Source: Candidatus Scalindua sp.
GTDB lineage: Bacteria > Planctomycetota > Brocadiia > Brocadiales > Scalinduaceae
DNA length: 49,882 bases
Reading direction: 5' to 3'
NCBI GenBank assembly: GCA_018670825.1
Contig: JABHIW010000090.1
Location: 1 to 49,882, forward strand
Shown here piece by piece: positions 11,301-17,332 of the stretch. The translations under genes were made by a program, and so were the position numbers. Numbering within the stretch: position 1 is the stretch's first letter; each line of letters begins with the position of its first letter. Below the pieces are notes generated by a model. The model worked only from the letters and a program-made list of their open reading frames with translations. It did not search any database and was not told where the DNA came from.

Positions 11301-12022
11301 CCTCAACAGGTGGAAAGATTAATGAACCTAAGGGGGTTGTAGTCGGTGAAGACGGTTCAATCTTTATTGCTGATACTGGTAGTGATTCCATAGTAGAACT
11401 TGAAGAAACGACGAGCACGGATTTTCTTCTTGCCTTCGCAAGGAAGATACGGGGTGACATGGAAACTCACGACGATGAACATACAGACGTGAATGATGAG
11501 ACAGTTCAAGCAGATCACGATGACTTTCTTGCAGATATTGATAGTGTCATTACTGATATAGTGACAAATATCGGTGATCCCAATAACGTAGATAAGACCG
11601 TTATATCCGGCAAATTAAAAGGCGCATGGGAGGGGCTTGTGACTCACGCGGATATGCAGGAGCCCGCGCAGCATGCGGCTATTGCGCATACCCTTTTAGA
11701 TTCCAAGAGACTGGCTGATGATCAGGTCAGACTTAATCTTGCTTCAATCGAAGAAGGGATTACTCTGGCAAAGGCCTTTATGGAAGATCACATAAATGAC
11801 TTTGGCGACACGACCGTACATAGAGATATAGATAGCCAGATTGACAGCGCATTGGGTAAGGTAAGCATACTCAAGAACAATATCTATGACACCTCTGCCG
11901 CCGCCTCAATAAAGAGCGAAGTACAGGAGGCGTTTTGTGATGTCATTGACCACACGATCCGCAGCGACACTATGGAAGGAGCAAACCCATTCCACTTCTG
12001 CCACGGCAATATGGATCAATAA
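8384..12022 (+). CDS. Giant secreted repeat protein, C-terminal portion after the in-frame stop
   Basis: This is the in-frame continuation of the preceding gene; no frameshift separates them. It starts in the middle of an NHL repeat, so the TTG at 8384 is only a formal start: there is no convincing ribosome binding site and no signal peptide. Content in order: the rest of the third NHL propeller (to about 8840), a helical domain (about 8850-9400), a fourth beta-rich module (DNGVGGAF motif, about 9419-10495), a fourth NHL propeller (about 10500-11400) and a final helical domain with the SKRLADDQVRLNL motif. The stop is only 3 bases before the left inverted repeat of the transposase element, so the original C-terminus may have been altered by that insertion. 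If the TGA at 8372 is real, this part is probably not made or not exported. Confidence 0.8.
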   Translation: MAPDGSTGEAIASFSGLTGGYDSGGRILSPEGVAIDESGMLYIADSSSNAILRVDPVSGKTYRLATNSSTNGDLNIPVDITIDERGFLYYVNGLSNEIFKMHPDTGKTKFIASGNTTEGIIDSLVSIAINSNDTIFTTNVSSDSGNSGVVKLQKTTNDDALFAFAEMMRANLFTHDDTFPDSEHIRVMSALNNILLKIDANASIANTFNNTEIFGDIESVRNDFVAHAGLADVFSHLDVSHLLLDAFKMANDSVPLYIDELDAVIGKAKFYLENYNFSGEGVSPHDDLLTTIDGILSNIVTVKGNIRDLETARSVKNSLDDALTGFVNHVSPGNNPFKFLQPFTNNDAVQMMADNGVGGAFIPSLAINTENVIDNGTLTVGISRDGSLIEPNLTNNNGGVGLIMDGFTNNGNEGGDVLATGTPSEGYGVSYFSGGNNFVAKVGSGNDADSSTHGTTIYTKHNETRMETYTSNVGLGRSSSSYVQTDPSLVGNLSITHKFKLIPSPYEAPEGYSREKIMSVQVTATNTGNDQILGLQYRRLADFDNGSPDVATDSMFLANGSTGIVSGDATLNQMRAQIPSRPNSFDPTIVDIDGIGTGTGDFNALIQFHLDTLAPGETKTFEFFYAGDDSSTDLANTIDEAVNDARYVSSTSNTVDPYQTFALGTGSSINSFDSAYVGSTEADHFGILGDTVSLMLRNLALITYAAKTVVSEDSLGVELMDNPKDITIDNNGDLIVVDESSEKVLRLHEETLDDLITPSGVWTTTVITDRPTSGNLIEDPNGVAVAANGDIFITDDGTGIDAILKVDPSDGSTSVIASRSTEGSSIIRNPSGIAIASNGDLIVTDESSEKILRLSETTPGVWTTTVITDLATSGNLLEDPNGVAIASNGDIIITEDSVDGVMKVDPSNGSTSVITSQSTEGTLIFDNPEGLTIDSNGLLIVVNNNDDGAPVGIDSVLKVDPVTGDTRIIATETSTGGKINEPKGVVVGEDGSIFIADTGSDSIVELEETTSTDFLLAFARKIRGDMETHDDEHTDVNDETVQADHDDFLADIDSVITDIVTNIGDPNNVDKTVISGKLKGAWEGLVTHADMQEPAQHAAIAHTLLDSKRLADDQVRLNLASIEEGITLAKAFMEDHINDFGDTTVHRDIDSQIDSALGKVSILKNNIYDTSAAASIKSEVQEAFCDVIDHTIRSDTMEGANPFHFCHGNMDQ

Positions 12023-12025
12023 GGA

Positions 12026-12051
12026 GGGGTCAGGTCTCAACATTTGACATT
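12026..12051 (+). repeat. Left terminal inverted repeat of the transposase element
   Basis: These 26 bases match the reverse complement of 13036-13061 at 25 positions. The same end, with two differences in its first 20 bases, is found at 13534 in the shorter derivative. Confidence 0.85.
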
Positions 12052-12078
12052 TGGCAGGCGTTTTGTTAGATTACGCGC

Positions 12079-13050
12079 ATGGCAAGGCCGTTAAGACTAT
12101 CTTTTAAAGATGCGGTTTATCATATAACCGCGAGAGGTAATAGAAGAGAGAATATCTTTTATTCAGAAGCAGACAAGGCTAAGTTTCTTGAGATAATGAA
12201 TGAGACATTTGAAAAGTATTCATTTGTCTGTTATGCCTACTGCCTCATGGACAATCACTATCATCTCTTTGTCAAAACGCTCCTGCCCAATATTGCGGAT
12301 GGAATGCATTATCTTAATGCCTCATACTCTAACTGGTTTAAGGCAAAACATAAGATTGTGGGTGTGATATTTCAGGGTAGATATAAGTCAATCCTTGTAG
12401 AAGAGGATGCGTATAGTACAAAGCTCTCATCTTATATACATTTAAATCCGGTACGCGCACGGATTATTGATAATATCAATGAGTATGAATGGAGCAGTTA
12501 TTTAGATTATACGGGAGAAAGGAAATCAATTGAAAGGTTGGATATTGGGTTTATTTTAAAACAGTTTGATACTGATCAGGATGAGGCAGTAAAGAAGTAT
12601 GAGAGATTTGTGCTTACTAATACCGATATGGATAATCCGATGGGAGATTCATTTAAGGGAATTGCCATTGGAGGCAAGGCCTATATAGATAAAATCAAAG
12701 AGAAAATAAAATTGATGGGCAAGAAGAGAGAAATCGGAGAAACAAAGCTTGCCGTAACAAATACAACGGAAGAGATAATTAACGTAGTCAAAAACATATT
12801 TTCAATAAGCAGAGAAGAGATATTTAACAAACAGAGAGGTAATAAGTATCGTCAATTAGCAATATATCTCGTGAAGAAATATACGTGCTTAAAGCTTAAG
12901 GAGATAGGTATATTATTCAAAATGGATTATGCAGCGATATCCCAGGCGAGCAAAAGATATGAAGATGAAGCAAAGATAAATAAAAAAATATTTTCTATAA
13001 TGAGAAAAGCGGAGAAACGCTTAAATAAGGAGGCTAATGTTAAATGTTGA
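12079..13050 (+). CDS. REP-associated tyrosine transposase (Y1_Tnp, HUH family)
   Basis: This 323-residue single-strand DNA transposase acts on hairpin or palindromic ends through a catalytic tyrosine and an HUH histidine pair. The N-terminus MARPLRL and the RGNRRENIF segment are typical of the family. The metal-binding HUH motif is MDNHYHLFVKT (about residues 62-72). The HLNPVRA motif follows near residue 125, with nearby tyrosines (SYIHLNPV, EYEWSSY) that could include the nucleophile. The C-terminus (about 255-310) holds a DnaA-C-like helix-turn-helix (LKEIGILFKMDYAAISQASKRY), as in many long members. The gene fills the element between the inverted repeats and looks intact. An ATG start at 12079 is chosen because MARPLR is the family N-terminus. 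Confidence 0.9.
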   Translation: MARPLRLSFKDAVYHITARGNRRENIFYSEADKAKFLEIMNETFEKYSFVCYAYCLMDNHYHLFVKTLLPNIADGMHYLNASYSNWFKAKHKIVGVIFQGRYKSILVEEDAYSTKLSSYIHLNPVRARIIDNINEYEWSSYLDYTGERKSIERLDIGFILKQFDTDQDEAVKKYERFVLTNTDMDNPMGDSFKGIAIGGKAYIDKIKEKIKLMGKKREIGETKLAVTNTTEEIINVVKNIFSISREEIFNKQRGNKYRQLAIYLVKKYTCLKLKEIGILFKMDYAAISQASKRYEDEAKINKKIFSIMRKAEKRLNKEANVKC

Positions 13051-13061
13051 GACCTGACCCC
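13036..13061 (+). repeat. Right terminal inverted repeat, overlapping a stop and a start codon
   Basis: These 26 bases are identical to 13806-13831. They contain the transposase stop (TGA at 13048-13050) and, overlapping it, the ATG at 13044 that opens the next exported protein with residues MLRPDP. Confidence 0.85.
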
Positions 13062-13532
13062 TATATTATCTTTTTTATGTTTATTTTTGTCCTTTCTGCG
13101 CATGCGCAGGCCGAAGAGAAGCTCAATATTACCGCAAAGAGTGTAGAGGGTGATGTGGAAATAATGCCCCCAAATACATCTGAATGGATACCGCTAATAA
13201 CAGGTGATACTTTTTCAGAAGAAACACAGGTCCGTACAGGTCCGTTATCCAGCGTGTCCCTCGATTTTGCCGATAGCAGCGTTTCCATGGTTAACTCTTT
13301 TACGTGTCTGACTGTTGAAAAATTCTTTAAATCCGGCAATGTTTTGACTACAAGGGTAAAGCTGGATGTCGGTTCAGTAGTAAGCACGTTAAATGAGGGA
13401 TCTCCATTTAAGAATGATTATAAGATAGTGACACCTTCTCTTAGTACATCATTAAAAGGTCGTGAAATTAAAAAAGTAGAAGCTGGCGGAATGTATAAAG
13501 ACTCGGTAAACACCGGCTACAGAAAGGAATAA
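13044..13532 (+). CDS. FecR-like exported protein, truncated between two element copies
   Basis: The protein has 162 residues. Residues 1-22 form a signal peptide (hydrophobic IIFFMFIFVL, cleavage likely after SAHAQA), followed by a FecR-type beta domain (VEGDVEIMPP, GDTFSEETQVRTG, VSLDFADSSVSM, VTPSLSTSLKGREIKKVEAGG). The initiating ATG and residues MLRPDP are encoded by the right inverted repeat of the upstream transposase element. The stop TAA at 13530-13532 comes one base before the left repeat of the second element. FecR-domain proteins usually continue past the motif that aligns with SLKGREIKKVEAG, so the C-terminus is probably truncated. The role is unknown; FecR domains occur in periplasmic signalling or envelope proteins. 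It may be a gene relic. Confidence 0.65.
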   Translation: MLRPDPYIIFFMFIFVLSAHAQAEEKLNITAKSVEGDVEIMPPNTSEWIPLITGDTFSEETQVRTGPLSSVSLDFADSSVSMVNSFTCLTVEKFFKSGNVLTTRVKLDVGSVVSTLNEGSPFKNDYKIVTPSLSTSLKGREIKKVEAGGMYKDSVNTGYRKE

Positions 13533-13533
13533 A

Positions 13534-13831
13534 GGGGTCAGGTCTTAACATTTAATATTGGACAGAGGGGGATATTTTAATAAACAAAAAGTATATATCA
13601 TCAATTGACAATATTACAAAGGAATACGAAGGAAGAAATACGAATACATGCTTGCGTACTAAAACTTAAAAAATAGGTAAATTTTCCAAAATGGATTATG
13701 CGGCAATATCTCAGGTAAGTAAAAAATATGAAGACGAAGCAAGGATAAACAAAATGATATTTTCTATAACAAGAAACACGGAGAAACGCTTTCAAAAAGA
13801 AAGTAAATGTTAAATGTTGAGACCTGACCCC
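13534..13831 (+). mobile_element. Deletion derivative (MITE-like) of the transposase element
   Basis: This element is bounded by the same ends as the full copy: left GGGGTCAGGTCTTAACATTT at 13534, and a right 26-mer at 13806-13831 identical to 13036-13061. The interior of about 245 bp matches only the last part of the transposase gene in decayed form. For example, AAAATGGATTATGC is shared, followed by an ATATC-CAGG-AAGATATGAAGA-like stretch. The element therefore arose by loss of the first three quarters of the transposase and would need a transposase supplied in trans to move. Confidence 0.85.
13572..13805 (+). pseudogene. Remnant of transposase C-terminus
   Basis: Decayed DNA similarity to about 12815-13035, covering the DnaA-like C-terminal domain. 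The clearest block is at 13676-13790 (AAATTTTCCAAAATGGATTA compared with the intact copy's AATTCAAAATGGATTATGC). Small insertions, deletions and stops prevent translation. Confidence 0.75.
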
Positions 13832-15274
13832 TTTTATTTAATTATATTCATATTTCTCACGTTTGCTTTTACTGTTTCCGCACATGCGCAGAGTTCCGCG
13901 CAAATGGAAGCGCTTAGGATACGGCAACAGAGATTGGATTTGGAGACGGCGCACGCGCTTGATCTCAGACGTGAAATGTCGCAACACCTTCTCTGGGACT
14001 GGGGAGGTTCTGAAAGATTCATGTTCCTCACCTATGATGATATTGATAACGAGCGTATTTCCGACAAACGCAGGACACAGAGGGCCAACAATTTTTACTT
14101 ATGGGGTAGTTTAAACCTGGATGATATTCATAGTTTCTATGTGAGATTTCACGGACAGCAAATTGACTGGAACAGTGGAGACGAGTACAGGAGTACGGAA
14201 AACCAGTTTAAGTGGAATATGGAAGAGGGATTTGATCAGGGTACGTATACCATACATATAGACAGAGCCCTTAAGAAATATTTCGATTATGAGATACCTG
14301 CTCAAATACAATTAACGGCGGGACGATTTCGCTCGTCTATTGGGAGTCAGTTGGCTTATGTGAAAAGGGCTAATGGTGTACAGCTTGACGTAATGAGTAA
14401 ATGGGTTGATTTGAAATTATTCGGTTTCAAAAATCTTATTGATGAGGAGAATATCGACTTCAGCGTACCGGGATTTCGCTCCAGCAGGAGGTACTTTTTC
14501 GGTGTGGAAGCGAAGTATAAGGGCTTTAGACGACATGTGCCTTATCTATTCGCACTCATACAGGAAGATCATAACAGAGAGAATATCGAAGATCCTGATC
14601 AGGACTATGGATACGACTCCAAATATTATGGAATTGGCTCACGAGGCCAAATCATGAATAACCTTTTCTACGAAATAGAGGGAATTATGCAGCGTGGTAA
14701 AGGTTTCCCACAGGCGGCAGTAGCGAGAGGCTATTCACCTGACAACGAACGGATAGAGGCGTGGGCCCTCGACGCCTCTTTACATTACACTTATAACAAA
14801 ATTACCCATCCTACCTTCAGCGCTGAATATGCGTTTGGTTCCGGAGATAAGGACCGTATCGGGAGAGTTACCAATACGACAGGTGGTGGAAATAAAGAGG
14901 GTACTACGGACAGGAATTTCTTAACTTTCGGATATATAGACACAGGGCTTACTCTTGCTGCGCGTATATCCAATCTGAGAATGGTCAAGCTGGGATTTTC
15001 CTTTACGCCCTTGGAAGTTGTGAAGAGCAAAAGTGTTAACGTGGAGGTAAACTATTTTCTTTTCAGGAAAGATGAAAAAAAGAGTGCTATTTCTGATACC
15101 AGGGCTGACAGGCCAATAAGGAATCTTGGTAAGGAGTTTGACGTTAATATTACATGGCAGATTTTCTCTGATCTGAGCGCATCAATAAATTACGGAAGAT
15201 TTTATCCTGGTAATGCATACAGTGATAAGGACGCGAGAGACTTTGTGATGGCGACGATAATGTTCCAGTTTTAG
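13814..15274 (+). CDS. Outer-membrane beta-barrel protein (alginate-export/AlgE-like)
   Basis: This 486-residue protein has a signal peptide (residues 1-26: LIIFIFLTFAFTVSAHAQ) followed by a beta-barrel with alternating amphipathic strands and a C-terminal Phe (MATIMFQF), the usual outer-membrane insertion signal. Segments such as FYLWGSLNLDDIHSFYVRFHG, LTAGRF, FFGVEAKYKG and EWALD-type strands resemble the alginate export domain family. The only start that includes the signal peptide is the ATG at 13814. It lies inside the right inverted repeat of the deletion-derivative element and gives the N-terminus MLRPDP. The next Met comes after the signal peptide. The substrate is unknown; a polysaccharide or solute channel is inferred. 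Confidence 0.75.
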   Translation: MLRPDPFYLIIFIFLTFAFTVSAHAQSSAQMEALRIRQQRLDLETAHALDLRREMSQHLLWDWGGSERFMFLTYDDIDNERISDKRRTQRANNFYLWGSLNLDDIHSFYVRFHGQQIDWNSGDEYRSTENQFKWNMEEGFDQGTYTIHIDRALKKYFDYEIPAQIQLTAGRFRSSIGSQLAYVKRANGVQLDVMSKWVDLKLFGFKNLIDEENIDFSVPGFRSSRRYFFGVEAKYKGFRRHVPYLFALIQEDHNRENIEDPDQDYGYDSKYYGIGSRGQIMNNLFYEIEGIMQRGKGFPQAAVARGYSPDNERIEAWALDASLHYTYNKITHPTFSAEYAFGSGDKDRIGRVTNTTGGGNKEGTTDRNFLTFGYIDTGLTLAARISNLRMVKLGFSFTPLEVVKSKSVNVEVNYFLFRKDEKKSAISDTRADRPIRNLGKEFDVNITWQIFSDLSASINYGRFYPGNAYSDKDARDFVMATIMFQF

Positions 15275-15325
15275 TTAGGGTAGGTAAAATACAGCCAGGG
15301 ATGCTTGTTCAGCTACTCTCCTGCT

Positions 15326-15347
15326 GGTTCAACATGTTTGTTGGACC
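15326..15347. terminator. Hairpin after the beta-barrel gene
   Basis: A 9-bp stem (GGTTCAACA paired with TGTTGGACC, one G-U pair) with a 4-base loop, 51 bases after the stop. It lacks a run of T afterwards, so it may be an mRNA 3'-end structure rather than a full intrinsic terminator. Confidence 0.4.
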
Positions 15348-15407
15348 ATAGTTAGATATGAATTAAGCTATTGAAAAATGGTGGTATGATAAACGGAATA
15401 TGGTGGC

Positions 15408-15424
15408 ACAGGCTTCCAGCCTGT
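15408..15424. repeat. Short palindrome (REP-like), ACAGGCT-TCC-AGCCTGT
   Basis: A perfect 7-bp stem with a 3-base loop followed by ATAATTTTTT, so it could also end transcription of the upstream gene. The core CAGGCT...AGCCTG recurs in the palindrome at 41595-41612. Short palindromes of this type are the kind of sequence that REP-type transposases act on. Confidence 0.55.
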
Positions 15425-15488
15425 ATAATTTTTTAGAATAACACCATGGTTAGATGTAAAGGATCTATGGGAAAGTAATACAGCACTT

Positions 15489-16121
15489 ATGTTTATTAGA
15501 AGACATAAAATATTTTTGTACTTATTATTACTCCTCTTGCTGCAATGTAAAGTTGTATCTGCAAGTGATAATATATACAGGGACCTGGTTGACAGGGGTA
15601 TTGCTACATACGAAGATGGTTGCAGAGCAATTTCTTATTTCGCTAATGTATCTTCTGAGACAATGACATTCGAAGAGGTAGTGGTAGAGCTTAAAGAAAA
15701 GGGTATCATAGGAAAGAGATGGAAATATGAGGCAGAAAAACCTCTTACTCGGGGTGTAATATCTTACATGGCATGTAAGGTAGTCAAGATGAAAGGCGGT
15801 CTAACCATGCGTGTAATAGCAGCAGCCAACAGCTTTGCTAACTTAATATCAAGAACACTTAAGATAAAGAATGGTAAGGGACTACCTGATATTGGTATGG
15901 GTAAGCGCTATGCCTATTTAGAATTTCGGCACAAGGGTGTCGTACCGGATGGTCATAATAAAACATATCTTACCGGCCATGATTTACTGGCATTGGTATA
16001 TAGAGTAGAGCAGTACATTAAGGCAGAGGAGAGGGAAAAAAAGCAGAAAAAAGCGGAAAGAGCGAAAAAAGAACAGAAAAAATTAGAAAAGTCCAAGCCT
16101 GAAGAGATCGATGAATTATAG
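15489..16121 (+). CDS. Hypothetical secreted protein with Lys/Glu-rich C-terminal tail
   Basis: The protein has 210 residues. The N-terminus is RRHK followed by a Leu-rich hydrophobic stretch (FLYLLLLLLLQCKVVSAS), a clear signal peptide; the Cys at about residue 21 does not make a standard lipobox. The mature part has a YRDLVDRGIATYEDGCRAI segment and a compact alpha/beta-looking core to about residue 175. It ends in a highly charged helical tail (EEREKKQKKAERAKKEQKK) likely to be a coiled coil or to bind nucleic acid or acidic polymer. I do not recognise the family. It lies between the barrel protein and the SUMF1-type pair, all apparently exported. The ATG at 15489 is chosen because it gives the complete signal peptide. 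Confidence 0.65.
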   Translation: MFIRRHKIFLYLLLLLLLQCKVVSASDNIYRDLVDRGIATYEDGCRAISYFANVSSETMTFEEVVVELKEKGIIGKRWKYEAEKPLTRGVISYMACKVVKMKGGLTMRVIAAANSFANLISRTLKIKNGKGLPDIGMGKRYAYLEFRHKGVVPDGHNKTYLTGHDLLALVYRVEQYIKAEEREKKQKKAERAKKEQKKLEKSKPEEIDEL

Positions 16122-16384
16122 GAGATACCGTAATTTTATTCCATAATGTAAAGTATATCTCATTTGTCTCTCTCTTTTATATATTTATCTTTCCAGCCAT
16201 ACACAATAAGTAATCATCTGAATAACTCCTCTATTGATTCAATCGATAGGGCCAGGCATTGTATGTCCGAATTGGTATCTGCCAGATTATGTCATTCGGC
16301 TGAACAAGTTCATGTTGACAATATCGTGTCTCCACAACAGAAACTAAATAAATTTGAATTTTATTTATTAAGAAATCTCAGGAT

Positions 16385-17269
16385 ATGAAAGTAATTCGAA
16401 TTATTAATAGACAACGAAACATAGTGCGACAACTTATTGCTACATTGATAATACTGTACACTTTTGTTGTTTGTATGACTGCCGTATTTGCCGGGGATGA
16501 TGAGTTAGAGCAGGTAGCAGGGAGTATGGTGTTTATTAAGGGCGGGTGTTTTAGTATGGGCAATACATTTGATGGTGGTGATAAAGATGAAAAACCGGCA
16601 CATAAGGTATGTGTGGATAATTACTATTTAGGGAAATATGAGATAACTAACAGGCAGTTTGTCGTATTCTTGAATGATGTGGATAAGAGGAATGTGAATA
16701 GAGAGCTTTGGTTTACCATTAACGAAAAAGAACACTGTTATATTTCAGGGGATATTGGACATTATCGGATAATGCCAGGATATGAGGACCATCCTGTTGC
16801 CTGCGTTTCATGGCACGGCGCAACTGAATTTACTGAATGGGTTTCTAAGCAGACAGGTTATAACTGCCGATTGCCTACAGAGGCTGAGTGGGAATATGCG
16901 GCAAGAAGCGGAGGGCGGCAGGAGAAATGGTCAGGGACCGGTCATGAATCAAAGCTTGGTGAATATGCCTGGTACAAAGACAATTCCGGTAATAGAACAC
17001 ATCCCGTAGGTCAGAAAAACCCAAATGCATTTGGGTTGTATGATATGAGTGGGAATATCTGGGAGTGGGTAATGGATTGGCATGAGGACGGTTATTATCA
17101 AAAAAGCCAGGTCAATAATCCAGGAGGGCCATTAAAAGGTACTAACCGGGTTGTTCGTGGTGGAAGCTGTGACAACACTCCGAAGGTGCTTCGCGCGGCA
17201 AATCGTGTTGGGTATACACCGGTAGGTAGGGGATTTGACATCGGTTTCCGCCTTGCCATGACACCGTAA
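16385..17269 (+). CDS. Exported SUMF1/formylglycine-generating-enzyme-like domain protein
   Basis: The protein has 294 residues: an N-terminal signal peptide (about 1-36, IATLIILYTFVVCMTAVFAG) and then one SUMF1-type domain. The diagnostic segments are all present: MVFIKGGCFSMGNTFDGGDKD, YEITNRQFVVFL, HPVACVSWHGATEFTEW, RLPTEAEWEYAAR, FGLYDMSGNIWEWVMD, NRVVRGGSCDNTPK and DIGFRLAMTP. True formylglycine-generating enzymes have two Cys a few residues after RGGS; here only the Cys directly after RGGS exists. Sulfatase activation is therefore unlikely and a binding or structural role is more plausible. It is tandem with a paralogue 63 bases downstream with which it shares the signal-peptide region and the fold. 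Confidence 0.85.
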   Translation: MKVIRIINRQRNIVRQLIATLIILYTFVVCMTAVFAGDDELEQVAGSMVFIKGGCFSMGNTFDGGDKDEKPAHKVCVDNYYLGKYEITNRQFVVFLNDVDKRNVNRELWFTINEKEHCYISGDIGHYRIMPGYEDHPVACVSWHGATEFTEWVSKQTGYNCRLPTEAEWEYAARSGGRQEKWSGTGHESKLGEYAWYKDNSGNRTHPVGQKNPNAFGLYDMSGNIWEWVMDWHEDGYYQKSQVNNPGGPLKGTNRVVRGGSCDNTPKVLRAANRVGYTPVGRGFDIGFRLAMTP

Positions 17270-17332
17270 GGAACCTTTCTGGTGATAGAGGATGAGGTTA
17301 GAATTACAACGTCAATGATTAGGGCGTAAGGC

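Larger units (their letters stand above)
1180..12022 (+). repeat. Long-period duplication of a two-module block in the giant protein
   Basis: Four large modules are present in the order A, B, A', B'. A (from about 1180) and A' (from about 6850) share MNYYGVGGF, IPE, SVVIGND and the FDD-SH-YRL segment. B (from about 3670) and B' (from about 9415) share DNGVGG, VIDNGTL, DGSLIE and STHGTTIYTKHN. Each module ends with its own NHL propeller and helical domain. The repeat distance is about 5.7 kb, so an A-B block was probably duplicated in tandem after A and B had already diverged from each other. Confidence 0.75.
12026..13061 (+). mobile_element. REP-type (Y1/HUH) transposase element with 26-bp terminal inverted repeats
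   Basis: The left end at 12026-12051 starts GGGGTCAGGTCTCAACATTT. The right end at 13036-13061 is its reverse complement with one mismatch in 26 bases. Between them lies a single Y1-type transposase gene whose stop codon is inside the right repeat. The length is 1,036 bp. I could not see an obvious target-site duplication, which fits HUH single-strand transposition, where none is expected. The element sits 3 bases after the stop of the giant protein. Confidence 0.85.

Noticed and set aside
10492..11460. 322-residue minus-strand frame opposite the giant protein
   Set aside because: Shadow of repeated codons in the real plus-strand gene; Ser/Pro/Leu-rich translation mirrors the repeats.
16164..16388. 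74-residue frame between the hypothetical secreted protein and the SUMF1 gene
   Set aside because: No ribosome binding site, overlaps the next start, composition like non-coding AT-rich DNA.
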